This document shows positions 1-7,048 of a DNA stretch of 9,544 bases, piece by piece. Made by a program: the position numbers and the translations under genes. The DNA is from Sulfuricurvum sp. (lineage in GTDB: Bacteria; Campylobacterota; Campylobacteria; Campylobacterales; Sulfurimonadaceae). Each line of letters starts with the position of its first letter. Position 1 is the first letter of the stretch. The notes beneath the pieces were generated by a model. The model was not told where the DNA came from, ran no database searches, and worked only from the letters and a program-made list of their open reading frames with translations. The stretch is from the NCBI GenBank assembly GCA_014764075.1, contig JACXUE010000047.1, forward strand, positions 1 to 9,544. The letters are read 5' to 3'.

Positions 1-330
1 ATCCTCTCCGCTATCGCGGATACGAACAAGCAACGCCTTCATCAAATCGATCGATTCGAGAATCACGTCCATAACATCCGCATCAATAGTCAATTCACCG
101 TGACGCGCCATATTGAGGAGATTTTCCATGTGATGAGTTAGGTGGGTCAGAACATCAAAATTCAAAAATGAACTAGCCCCTTTAATCGTATGAGCAACCC
201 TAAAAATACGATTGAGCAAATCCAAATCATTGGGTCTGGATTCGAGTTCGACCAAATCTTGGTCAAGCTGTTCAATCAGCTCAAACGATTCAATCAAAAA
301 GTCTTGTAATATCTCTTGAAATTCATCCAT
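1..330 (-). CDS. cheA: Chemotaxis histidine kinase CheA, N-terminal HPt domain (3' part outside window)
   Basis: The visible 110 residues are an Hpt (P1) domain, the part of CheA that receives phosphate from its own kinase domain and passes it to response regulators such as CheY and CheV at the chemoreceptor array. The signature AHTIKGASSFL places the phospho-accepting histidine at residue 47. The preceding helix (MDEFQEILQDFLIESFELIEQLDQDL) and the following HHMENLL helix are typical of CheA P1. The ATG at 330 lies 10 bp after the cheV stop, with only a weak purine-rich stretch (GGGG, AGAAG) before it, so coupling to cheV is likely. The frame is open to base 1; the dimerisation, kinase and CheW-like domains are beyond the edge. 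cheV-cheA is the usual Campylobacterota order, and cheW would be expected next. Confidence 0.93.
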   Translation of the reverse strand, partial: MDEFQEILQDFLIESFELIEQLDQDLVELESRPNDLDLLNRIFRVAHTIKGASSFLNFDVLTHLTHHMENLLNMARHGELTIDADVMDVILESIDLMKALLVRIRDSGED

Positions 331-340
331 CTTCTAACCC

Positions 341-1285
341 CTATTGAATGTGTGCGCGTACAACCCGTGCAACTTCATCATAAAATAAATTCGAATCAAA
401 TTTGACCAAATACGCCTCTCCGCCAGCCTCTTTTCCACGAATTTCGCTAAAATGATCACTGATCGAAGAGTTAAAAACAATCGGAATCATTTTAAACCGA
501 TCATCCGATTTAACATTGGCGGCAAAATGGAAGCCGTCCATGAGCGGCATTTCGATATCCGATGCAATGAGACGGAGTTTGGTACCTATCTCACTTCCAT
601 AGACATTATAAAGATCGTTCAAGATTTTAAGCCCTTGCTGTCCATTGGTCGCTTCGATTACATCAAAGCCCATTTGTTCCAACGCCTCTTTGATAATACG
701 ACGCGCCGTAGCACTGTCATCCAATAAAAGAACTTGCCCGCTAAAGTGGTATTTTCCCTCTTCCGGTGTCCCGCGAGAAGGTTGATAAAGCCCAAGCTCC
801 TGAACTACCCCTTCCAAATCGAGGATAAGCAACACCCCATCATCTTCGATTCGGGTGACACCCGTGATTTTGGAACCGTCCAATCCTCCCTGTGAGGAGA
901 TAAAAGAGGCAGGTTCGATATCTTTCCAATTGATTCGACGAATCCGTTTTGCTTCATGGACGACAAATCCTATAAGGATATTGTTAAACTCCGTAATAAT
1001 GACACGTGATTCTGATGCCATCTCTTCAGGTTCTTTAATTCCCATCCATTTGGCAAGATTTACCACCGGAATCACAACACCGCGCAAATCAAATATACCT
1101 TCGATAAAATCGGGAGTTCCGGGAAGTTCGGTCAATTTCGGAAAACGGATAATCTCACGCACTTTCGAGACGTTTACCCCGTAAATCCCTTCATATATCT
1201 CATCGCCTTCACGCTTAAATATACGAAAATCGACCAACTCCATCTCATTGGTACCGACTTTTAAAACATCACCATGTCCCTTCAT
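341..1285 (-). CDS. cheV: Chemotaxis coupling protein CheV (CheW domain plus receiver domain)
   Basis: This 314-residue protein has the two-domain CheV layout. A CheW-like scaffold covers about residues 15-165 (VREIIRFPKLTELPG, FDLRGVVIPVVNLAKWMG, GVTRIEDDGVLLILDLE), and a response-regulator receiver about 183-314. The receiver has the acidic pair D189/D190, the phospho-acceptor D243 (ASDIEMPLMDG), a Ser switch residue near 273 (FNSS) and the conserved Lys295. CheV links chemoreceptors to CheA and tunes array output when phosphorylated, acting at the cell-pole receptor cluster. The ATG at 1285 has a clear AAGGAG ribosome site 5 nt upstream and overlaps the upstream phosphoesterase stop by 4 bp (ATGA). 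cheA follows after 10 bp. Full family length, with no missing key residues. Confidence 0.95.
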   Translation of the reverse strand: MKGHGDVLKVGTNEMELVDFRIFKREGDEIYEGIYGVNVSKVREIIRFPKLTELPGTPDFIEGIFDLRGVVIPVVNLAKWMGIKEPEEMASESRVIITEFNNILIGFVVHEAKRIRRINWKDIEPASFISSQGGLDGSKITGVTRIEDDGVLLILDLEGVVQELGLYQPSRGTPEEGKYHFSGQVLLLDDSATARRIIKEALEQMGFDVIEATNGQQGLKILNDLYNVYGSEIGTKLRLIASDIEMPLMDGFHFAANVKSDDRFKMIPIVFNSSISDHFSEIRGKEAGGEAYLVKFDSNLFYDEVARVVRAHIQ

Positions 1286-2025
1286 AGGGGCTCCTTACGA
1301 AAAACTGCTTCGTGCAATAACGGCTGCTTTGGATTTGATTGTACAGTAAAGTATCTTTCATTGCAAGCAAAAGCACCGAGATTAATATAGGTTAAACCGT
1401 CAATGTCAAAACTCTGATTTTGATGGAAATGCCCCTCGATCAATACATCACACCCCTCCAACCGCATCGACGCAATCCGTCCATCAATCAGTTCACGAAA
1501 TGCGGCAATAGGATGACAATGATTTTTTCGCTTCATCATTCGCTCAAGCCATCGAACGATAAATCCGCCGCCGATCGTATCGATCCCTCTGAGAAACGCT
1601 AAAATCATCTTGTTTCGGATCAAAGCCGTATACATCTCATATCCTAAACCCATAAGGGTATCCCCATGAGCAAGGGCAACGGTTTTTCCTTCAAATGAGA
1701 GTTTTAACGGTTGTGCTCCACGAGGAACTACTTGGATATTCGGAAAGAGGGCGTCAAGTAAAAAATCATGATTTCCCTCCAAATAGAATATCTCGATTTT
1801 TGCGGATAGACGGTTTAGCAGCTCAATGCTCTGTCGATTGTATCGATGCGTTGCAGGGATGGGACCATAGAGCATATCCAGTACATCGCCCATCAAAATG
1901 AGTTGCGGAGTCTTTATGGTACCCGCTTCGATAGAGTGGAGGAAATCGATAAAGCCGGTGCGCCACGGGGCGCAGTGAGCGTCGGCTATCAGTATCGCTC
2001 CGGAATAAAGAGGATTATGGGACAT
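1282..2025 (-). CDS. LpxH-like metallophosphoesterase (putative UDP-2,3-diacylglucosamine diphosphatase)
   Basis: A 247-residue calcineurin-type phosphoesterase with the full metal-binding set in order: D15-A-H17, G46-D47 with D50, G84-N-H-D87, H120-G-D and G198-H-F-H201. The fold, the length (E. coli LpxH is about 240 aa) and a helical, partly hydrophobic insert at about 125-170 resemble LpxH, which cleaves UDP-2,3-diacylglucosamine to lipid X at the inner membrane in lipid A synthesis. From family knowledge, classical LpxH has GNRD; here it is GNHD, as in LpxH2-type or general phosphoesterases, so the substrate is uncertain. The ATG at 2025 lies inside the end of argC (11-bp overlap) with no clear ribosome site, suggesting coupling to argC translation. 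Its stop overlaps the cheV start. It could instead be another phosphodiesterase of the superfamily. Confidence 0.75.
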   Translation of the reverse strand: MSHNPLYSGAILIADAHCAPWRTGFIDFLHSIEAGTIKTPQLILMGDVLDMLYGPIPATHRYNRQSIELLNRLSAKIEIFYLEGNHDFLLDALFPNIQVVPRGAQPLKLSFEGKTVALAHGDTLMGLGYEMYTALIRNKMILAFLRGIDTIGGGFIVRWLERMMKRKNHCHPIAAFRELIDGRIASMRLEGCDVLIEGHFHQNQSFDIDGLTYINLGAFACNERYFTVQSNPKQPLLHEAVFRKEPL

Positions 2026-3028
2026 ACGCGATGCGTGGGATTCCGAGGCTCTCGTCCAGTCCCATCATAATGTTGGCATTTACCAATGCCTGAGAACTCG
2101 CCCCTCGCATCAGATTGTCAATCGCGCACATCGCTACTAACGCATTGCCGTGACGTGTGGCAAACACATCGGCAAAATTGGTTCCAGAGGTCATTTTGGT
2201 ATGAGGCGGAACGTTTCGCAACCGCACAAACGGTTTGTCGGCGTAAAATGTTTTCATCACCTCCATCGCATCACAATCGTCTTTGAGGGTTGCATAAACA
2301 CACGCGAGCATCCCCCTTGTCATTGGAACAAGAGAGGGGACAAACGTCACTTTCACCTCATTTGAACACAGCGCCGACGCGTGCTGTTCGATCTCGATTG
2401 CATGACGGTGTTTGATGATGTTGTAGCAGTTGATATTATCGTTCACATTCACATAGTGAACGGTACTACTCGGTGATTTACCCGCACCCGAGACCCCTGT
2501 TTTGGAGTCGATAAAAATCGGATGGGAGAGATCGATATGATCCAAAAACGGTGCCAACGCCATCAAAGATGCGGTTACATGACATCCAGGATTGGCGATC
2601 AGGCGCGAACCTTTGGCAATCTCTCCGTGCAGTTCGGGGATCGAATAGATCGCATGAGAGAGATTATCCAAATCCTCGTGTTTACAGTAAAACGCTTCGT
2701 AATTCTCCTGATTCAAACGATAATCGGCGGAGAGATCGACAATTTTGATCCCTTTTGCCAAAAGCTCTTTCGCCGTCTGCATCGCCGTTTTATGCGGAAG
2801 AGCCAAAAAGACCAGTTCGCAAATCTCGGCAACTCGTTTTATATCAACCTTTTCTACCGCAATGTCGCATACACCCAACAATGAGGGGTGGAGTTCCGCT
2901 ACGCTCGACCCCCCCTCCGTATTGGCGCAATAGATTAGATTGAATTCCGGATGAAAGATGAGCATTTTGACCAGCTCGGCTCCCGTATAGCCGCTGACAC
3001 CGATAATCCCGACGTTAATGGGTTTCAA
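2015..3028 (-). CDS. argC: N-acetyl-gamma-glutamyl-phosphate reductase
   Basis: ArgC catalyses the NADPH-dependent reduction of N-acetyl-glutamyl phosphate to the semialdehyde, the third step from glutamate to ornithine and arginine, in the cytoplasm. The 337 residues are full length. An N-terminal dinucleotide-binding loop is seen at 10-16 (GVSGYTG), the catalytic cysteine is C149 in ANPGC, and family motifs follow: SKTGVSGAGKSPS (about 175-187), KHRHAIEIEQ (206-215, with the catalytic His region), LVPMTRGM and NLMRGASSQAL. The start is a TTG at 3028, inside the 3' end of greA (14-bp overlap); an AGGAG ribosome site 7 nt upstream supports it, and the protein then begins right at the Rossmann strand. 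Downstream it overlaps the phosphoesterase gene. No other arg genes are in view, so the pathway genes are scattered. Confidence 0.95.
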   Translation of the reverse strand: MKPINVGIIGVSGYTGAELVKMLIFHPEFNLIYCANTEGGSSVAELHPSLLGVCDIAVEKVDIKRVAEICELVFLALPHKTAMQTAKELLAKGIKIVDLSADYRLNQENYEAFYCKHEDLDNLSHAIYSIPELHGEIAKGSRLIANPGCHVTASLMALAPFLDHIDLSHPIFIDSKTGVSGAGKSPSSTVHYVNVNDNINCYNIIKHRHAIEIEQHASALCSNEVKVTFVPSLVPMTRGMLACVYATLKDDCDAMEVMKTFYADKPFVRLRNVPPHTKMTSGTNFADVFATRHGNALVAMCAIDNLMRGASSQALVNANIMMGLDESLGIPRIAYVP

Positions 3029-3512
3029 ATATGATCTCCTGATATTTTACTTCGACCACTTCGAAATTTTTGGTTCCGCCGGGAAGTTTTGCGTTGAGTT
3101 CATCCCCCTCTTCACGTCCCAAAAGCTGTTTGGCAAGCGGCGAGTTGAACGAAATCAGTCCACGATCGGGATTGCTCTCGCATCCTCCGACGATGGTATA
3201 GGTCACCTCTTTGTCAGTGTCCAAATCGCACAATACCACGGTTGAGCCGAAACTGACACGGGCATGTTCAAGTTCGCTCGGATCGACGATTTGGGCACGG
3301 GAAATCATATCCCCAAGCTCTGCGATACGGGTTCCGATAAACGCCTGTTTTTCACGTGCGGCATGGTATTCGGAATTCTCTTTGAGATCGCCGTACTCTT
3401 TGGCACGGTCGATTTCGGCATTGACTGCCGGAAGATCGATTGTTTTCAGGGTATTGAGTTCATCAGATAGTTTCTGAAACCCGTATTTGGTCATCGGTTC
3501 TTTTTTTTCCAC
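3015..3512 (-). CDS. greA: Transcription elongation factor GreA
   Basis: GreA enters the secondary channel of backtracked RNA polymerase and stimulates cleavage of the transcript's 3' end so that elongation can resume. The N-terminal coiled coil covers about residues 8-80 with the acidic tip GDLKENSEYH (D42 and E45 being the functional pair), and the C-terminal FKBP-like domain follows (VSFGSTVVL, YTIVGGCESNPDRGLISFNSPLAKQLLG). I prefer the GTG at 3512, giving 165 aa beginning MEKKEPMTKYGF. A GGAG lies 6 nt upstream, and the KEPM start matches epsilonproteobacterial GreA. Alternatives are a GTG at 3524 (no room for a ribosome site) and the ATG at 3494. A good extended -10 promoter lies just upstream. 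The 3' end overlaps argC, so greA probably heads the argC-cheA operon. Confidence 0.95.
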   Translation of the reverse strand: MEKKEPMTKYGFQKLSDELNTLKTIDLPAVNAEIDRAKEYGDLKENSEYHAAREKQAFIGTRIAELGDMISRAQIVDPSELEHARVSFGSTVVLCDLDTDKEVTYTIVGGCESNPDRGLISFNSPLAKQLLGREEGDELNAKLPGGTKNFEVVEVKYQEIIFETH

Positions 3513-3539
3513 GTTTATCTCCACACAAATAATGGGGAT

Positions 3540-3570
3540 ATTATACCACTTATGTTACACACTTTTCAGG
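3540..3570 (-). promoter_or_regulatory. Predicted sigma70 promoter for greA operon (extended -10)
   Basis: On the minus strand a perfect TATAAT (3545-3540) is preceded by TGG, giving an extended -10 (TGnTATAAT). An 18-nt spacer places CTGAAA (4 of 6 matches to TTGACA) as a weak -35, which suits the loose -35 of Campylobacterota promoters. The -10 sits about 28 bp before the preferred greA GTG, leaving a short leader that carries the GGAG ribosome site. The -35 region overlaps the outer arm of the nested inverted repeat. This is motif-based and untested. Confidence 0.6.
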
Positions 3571-3617
3571 CAAAGCCCGCAAAGTGACAGGGACAAATGT
3601 CCCTTGCAACCCCTGAA
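3565..3617. repeat. Nested inverted repeat (possible REP-like palindrome) between tcdA and greA
   Basis: An outer arm TTCAGG (3565-3570) pairs with CCTGAA (3612-3617). Inside it is a perfect 16-bp palindrome, AGGGACAAATGTCCCT (3589-3604), with 7-bp arms round AA. The interior is asymmetric (18 nt left, 7 nt right). It lies in the only sizeable gap of the lower half of the window, after the tcdA stop at 3651. No T-run follows on the minus strand, so it is a poor intrinsic terminator as it stands. On the minus strand GTAG (3622-3619) just precedes the outer arm, as in many REP elements. It may instead be a weak terminator or an operator. The arms are seen directly; the REP reading is inference. 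Confidence 0.4.
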
Positions 3618-3650
3618 GCTACCCATATCTTCCGGATACGGGAGAATCAG

Positions 3651-4292
3651 TTATGTATCGCTTATTGTACGAAGTGCGAGTGAGCACATCGCCAAACCGA
3701 ACGATCCCGTCACGGCGACAAAGCTCCCTTTTTCTTTGATACGGGGGAGTTCGGTGGAGCAGATACAGCTAAAATCGCCTTTGAATTTGCGTTTGCGCAG
3801 TTCATTGCGGATTTTGGAGGCAAACGGATCTCCCTCGGTTTTCCAGATGGAGCGCACCTCGATCTTGGTCGGGTCAAGCCGTTTCGCCGAACCGACCGAA
3901 GAGATTAGTTTGGGATAGCATTTTTGGATAAGGGCGAGTTTGGCACGCATATCATCAATCGCATCGAGAATCAGATCGTACGGTTCAAAATCAAACTCCT
4001 CGACCCATTCAGGGGTGATTTTCTCGGCAAGAGCGATCACTTCGGGATAGTGTTGTTTGAGTGCTTCAACTTTGAGTTCCCCTTCGTGATTCTCCGAGTG
4101 CATTTGACGGTTTTGGTTGGTGAGGTCATAGCGGTCGAAATCGACGATCGTGATGTGACGGATCCCTGAGCGATAGAGACAGTCCAAGCAAAAGCTCCCT
4201 ACACCGCCGACACCTAGGAGAAGAATACGGGCATTTTGGAGCTTCTCAAACGTCTCTTCGCCAAATACAAGACGGGTGCGGGTATGTCTCAC
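3651..4292 (-). CDS. tcdA: ThiF/MoeB-family protein, probable tRNA threonylcarbamoyladenosine dehydratase (TcdA/CsdL)
   Basis: This is an E1-like ATP-dependent adenylating enzyme. Using the 213-aa form, the nucleotide loop GVGGVGS is at about 27-33, then DFDRYDLTNQNRQ (ribose-binding Asp and the conserved Arg) at about 51-63, and LDAIDDMRAKL (109-119), where TcdA has IDAIDSVRPK. The later pattern GSAKRLDPTKIEVRSIWKTEGDPFASKIR matches the TcdA/CsdL branch rather than ThiF or MoeB. Known members dehydrate t6A at tRNA position 37 to the cyclic form. It is shorter than E. coli TcdA (268 aa). I prefer the GTG at 4292: GGGAG lies 5 nt upstream and the start overlaps the surE stop as GTGA. A GTG at 4298 gives two more residues but leaves no spacing. 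It lies directly downstream of surE. Confidence 0.78.
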   Translation of the reverse strand: MRHTRTRLVFGEETFEKLQNARILLLGVGGVGSFCLDCLYRSGIRHITIVDFDRYDLTNQNRQMHSENHEGELKVEALKQHYPEVIALAEKITPEWVEEFDFEPYDLILDAIDDMRAKLALIQKCYPKLISSVGSAKRLDPTKIEVRSIWKTEGDPFASKIRNELRKRKFKGDFSCICSTELPRIKEKGSFVAVTGSFGLAMCSLALRTISDT

Positions 4293-5056
4293 AACCACTC
4301 CCGTAACGTTTGCATCGATTTATAGGCACTCATGTCAAGTTTGATCGGAGTGAGAGAGACTTTCCCCGCTTCGATCGCCTCAAAATCACACAGTGCTTTG
4401 CGATTCTCTCGCGGTTTGAACTCCAGTGGGTGAAGACCGAGCCAATAATACTCCATCCCCCTAGGGTTTCGGTGCAGATGGGCATCATTAGCGTAATAAC
4501 GATATCCCGCATAGGTGACCGCAAACTCCAATGCTTCACTATCATGGGGGACATTGACGTTCAAAAACTCCCGCTCTTTCAACGGAAAATTTCCCTCCAA
4601 AACCTTTTGCGCCAAATGGCGAATCGCCTTTTTCGCCAACGCGAAATCCCCTACGGGCTGAGTGAAATCCATCACTTGAGAGATGGCAATCGCGGGGACA
4701 TTGTGCAGTACCGCCTCCATCGCCGCCGCTGCCGTTCCCGAGTAGGTGATATCTTCACCCATGTTAGAGCCTTTGTTGATCCCACTGATGAGCAAATCGG
4801 GTTTACGTTCATCAAACATCGAGTGCAGTGCCAAATAGACGCAATCACTCGGCGTCCCGTCGTCAAGTTTGTAAAAATCATCTCCCACACCAATAAAACT
4901 CAAGGGGCGTGTCAAAGTAAGCGAATGTCCGCACGCCGATTTTTCGGTTGAGGGGGCAACGACGGTAATCTGCCCCAAACCATCGAGGGCTTCGATCAAT
5001 GCCAAAAGCCCTGCTGATTCGTATCCATCATCGTTCGTAATCAAAATCTTTTTCAT
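4289..5056 (-). CDS. surE: 5'/3'-nucleotidase (survival protein SurE)
   Basis: SurE is a divalent-metal-dependent phosphatase that dephosphorylates nucleoside 5'- and 3'-monophosphates (and short polyphosphate in some species) in the cytoplasm, and is linked to stationary-phase survival. The 255 residues open with the diagnostic ILITNDDGYESAG, giving metal ligands D9 and D10. They continue with the S40 loop (APSTEKSACGHSLTLTRPL), the SGINKGSNMGEDITYSGTAAAAMEA block (N94 ligand) and PAIAIS. The length is normal. The ATG at 5056 directly abuts the kinase stop (TAG|ATG), and AAGGA lies upstream within the kinase 3' end. It is likely co-transcribed with the two-component genes before it and tcdA after it; in many other bacteria surE sits beside pcm and rpoS instead. 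Confidence 0.96.
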   Translation of the reverse strand: MKKILITNDDGYESAGLLALIEALDGLGQITVVAPSTEKSACGHSLTLTRPLSFIGVGDDFYKLDDGTPSDCVYLALHSMFDERKPDLLISGINKGSNMGEDITYSGTAAAAMEAVLHNVPAIAISQVMDFTQPVGDFALAKKAIRHLAQKVLEGNFPLKEREFLNVNVPHDSEALEFAVTYAGYRYYANDAHLHRNPRGMEYYWLGLHPLEFKPRENRKALCDFEAIEAGKVSLTPIKLDMSAYKSMQTLREWL

Positions 5057-6355
5057 CTATTTCCTTTTTGGTTTTACTGGGACACAAATAAAACAATTCA
5101 TATTTTCTCGACGTTCATACGCCAAAACATAATCGTGCTCTTTTAAGATCGCATCGACAATGTAGAGTCCCAAGCCGAAACTGTCTTTGGTCGGGTTGTC
5201 TTTGGTAAAAGGTTCGATGTAATATCCAAGAGGTTTTTTGAGCGGTTCACCGATATTGGCAAAAAATATCTCCCCCTCTTCCATCCATATTTTCATCTTT
5301 TTCTCAGGAGAATACTTGATCGCATTATCGATCAAATTTTTGAGTGCCGTCACAAACAGGCGATAATCGACATCCACTTTAACCGAACTATCAATCTCCC
5401 TCTCCACTGCCTCATACTCAACCATCGCCATATCGATCGCACCGTCGATAATATCGACAAGTCTGTACCCTTTTTTCTCATGATACTGATTCCCAGAGGT
5501 GATCTCTTCGATCAGCGCAAACTCCCCGATCAGCGATTCAAGCCGCTCGAAAATTCCCTCAAAACGCCCACGCTGTTTCTCATCACCCAACATCGTTGCC
5601 GCAATTCGCCCTTTGGCGATCGGCGTCTTGAGCTCGTGCATGATGTTGCGCAAAAAGAGGGTGCGCGACTCGATCAAAGAGCGGATTTTATTTTGGGTCG
5701 TATCAAGCTCATTAGCGATCAAAGCGATCTCGTCACTCCCATCAATCTGGAACCGTACCCCCATGTCCCCTTCCCCAAATCGTGCGATCTGTTTACGCAA
5801 CCGCCGAAGGGGGCGCAACCGATAGATGATAAGGGCAAATGAGATCAACAAAACACTCATCAACGTCCCATAGGCAGAGAGAAGATTGATCGAACGGTAA
5901 GGTTCGATACTCAAATCTTCAAGCAATACGCTGTGTCGCGTCGATTCGACCCAAAAATAGATTTTTCCTTGATATTCGATCATCGAAGTGATCACCTGTT
6001 GAGAGGTATGGGTTTCGAACGGTGTTTGGGTGAGCGAATACTTCTCTATGATCTCACCGGAGCTGCCGTCACTTTTTAAAACTTTTCCGTCACGAATGAT
6101 TTGTTCGTATTTTTCTTCATCAAGAACCTCTTCAAGATCATAGAGGGCAAGATTAGCCTCAAACATCGGTTGGGAAATCTGCTTAATCAGATAAGTGTGG
6201 TAAATTTGGCTGATGAGATAGTGTTTGGTAAAAATGTTATCGATGTGTTTCGCGCGGTTGGTTTCATAGAGCTGGTAGAAAGTGTAGCTTACGCTCGTCA
6301 CAGTAACGACGAGCGCGAACATCACGGTGGCAAGAACCGCATTATTTTTGATCAT
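5057..6355 (-). CDS. ArsS-family sensor histidine kinase
   Basis: This 432-residue inner-membrane sensor kinase has a first membrane segment at about 6-28, a periplasmic sensor region of about 130 residues (29-158), and a second membrane segment at about 159-179. A HAMP linker (180-228) follows, then the dimerisation domain with H240 in FLRNIMHELKTPIAKGR. The ATPase domain has the N box NLIDNAIKYS (N344), the F-box region EPFTKDNP and the G2 box GLGLYIV (394-400). The H-box with AKGR and the C-terminal layout match the ArsS group of Helicobacter and Campylobacter, known for acid or other envelope cues; the signal here is unknown. The G1 box reads ANIGEPL instead of DxGxG. The ATG overlaps the regulator stop by 4 bp (ATGA), so the two form a pair. 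Confidence 0.88.
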   Translation of the reverse strand: MIKNNAVLATVMFALVVTVTSVSYTFYQLYETNRAKHIDNIFTKHYLISQIYHTYLIKQISQPMFEANLALYDLEEVLDEEKYEQIIRDGKVLKSDGSSGEIIEKYSLTQTPFETHTSQQVITSMIEYQGKIYFWVESTRHSVLLEDLSIEPYRSINLLSAYGTLMSVLLISFALIIYRLRPLRRLRKQIARFGEGDMGVRFQIDGSDEIALIANELDTTQNKIRSLIESRTLFLRNIMHELKTPIAKGRIAATMLGDEKQRGRFEGIFERLESLIGEFALIEEITSGNQYHEKKGYRLVDIIDGAIDMAMVEYEAVEREIDSSVKVDVDYRLFVTALKNLIDNAIKYSPEKKMKIWMEEGEIFFANIGEPLKKPLGYYIEPFTKDNPTKDSFGLGLYIVDAILKEHDYVLAYERRENMNCFICVPVKPKRK

Positions 6356-7014
6356 TTGAGTAGTTTGTAACCAATCCCGCGAATCGATTCGATCAACCCT
6401 TTATCTCCAAGCTTATTTCGGATACGTCCCATCATAACATCGATACTTTTGTTTGAGGAGTCTTCGTTGATCGCACTGACGTTGTGAATCAAATCTTCTC
6501 TGGAAACCACCATCCCCTGTTTTTTGATCATGTGTGCCAAAATCCCATATTCTGCATTGGTAAGCTCCAACATCCTACCTTTGTAGCTGATTTGCATCGC
6601 CGATTCGTTGAGTTTAAAATCGCACGCGTTCTCCGCCGCCGCTACCAATGCCGCATCGTAACGGCGAAGTACCGAATGGATACGGGCTTCGAGCTCTCTA
6701 GGGTCGTAAGGTTTGGGAAGATAATCATCAGCACCCAGTTCGAGGGCATTGATCTTATCGGTAACATCAGATCGTGCCGAGGAGATGATGATCGGGATGT
6801 TTTGACGGGCGCGGATCGCCTCGCACACCTCTAATCCGTCCATCCCCGGCAGTGTCAAATCGAGGATCACCGCATCGAATTTTTCGAGTTTCAGGATGCT
6901 GAGAGCTTTAAACGGATCATCTTCCGTCGTCACTTGGAAATCGTACTGTTCTAAAAATTCAGTGAGAATCTCGGCAAGTTCGAGATCGTCTTCAATCATT
7001 AATATTCTACTCAT
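6352..7014 (-). CDS. OmpR/PhoB-family response regulator (ArsR-like partner of the ArsS-type kinase)
   Basis: A 220-residue transcription regulator. The receiver domain (1-118) has the acidic pair D9/D10 (IEDDLELAEIL), phospho-acceptor D52 (ILDLTLPGMDG), switch Ser79 and Lys101 (YLPKPYDPREL). A winged-helix DNA-binding domain spans about 125-220 (LELTNAEYGILAHMIKKQGMVVSREDLI, DVMMGRIRNKLGDKGLIESIRGIGYKL). It should be phosphorylated by the kinase encoded directly downstream and bind direct repeats in target promoters. It starts 34 bp after the feoB stop. No ribosome site precedes the ATG at 7014; a TACAAT (7026-7021) ends 6 nt before it, which would fit a promoter giving a nearly leaderless message. 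This is not the metalloregulator ArsR of arsenic operons. Confidence 0.92.
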   Translation of the reverse strand: MSRILMIEDDLELAEILTEFLEQYDFQVTTEDDPFKALSILKLEKFDAVILDLTLPGMDGLEVCEAIRARQNIPIIISSARSDVTDKINALELGADDYLPKPYDPRELEARIHSVLRRYDAALVAAAENACDFKLNESAMQISYKGRMLELTNAEYGILAHMIKKQGMVVSREDLIHNVSAINEDSSNKSIDVMMGRIRNKLGDKGLIESIRGIGYKLLK

Positions 7015-7048
7015 AAAAATATTGTAACGCAGAGTAGTTAATGATTTC

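Noticed and set aside
3589..3604. The inner palindrome as a rho-independent terminator of tcdA
   Set aside because: The 7-bp arms leave a 2-nt loop (6 bp with a 4-nt loop), and the following minus-strand bases (GTCACTTTGCGG) contain no T-run.
4310..4951. A 213-codon open frame on the plus strand
   Set aside because: It is antisense to surE, with no ribosome site or domain; surE is full length and well conserved.
6352..7014. The regulator as the arsenic-responsive ArsR repressor
   Set aside because: It has a receiver plus an OmpR-type winged helix and a partner kinase; the metalloregulator ArsR is a small protein of about 100 residues without a receiver.
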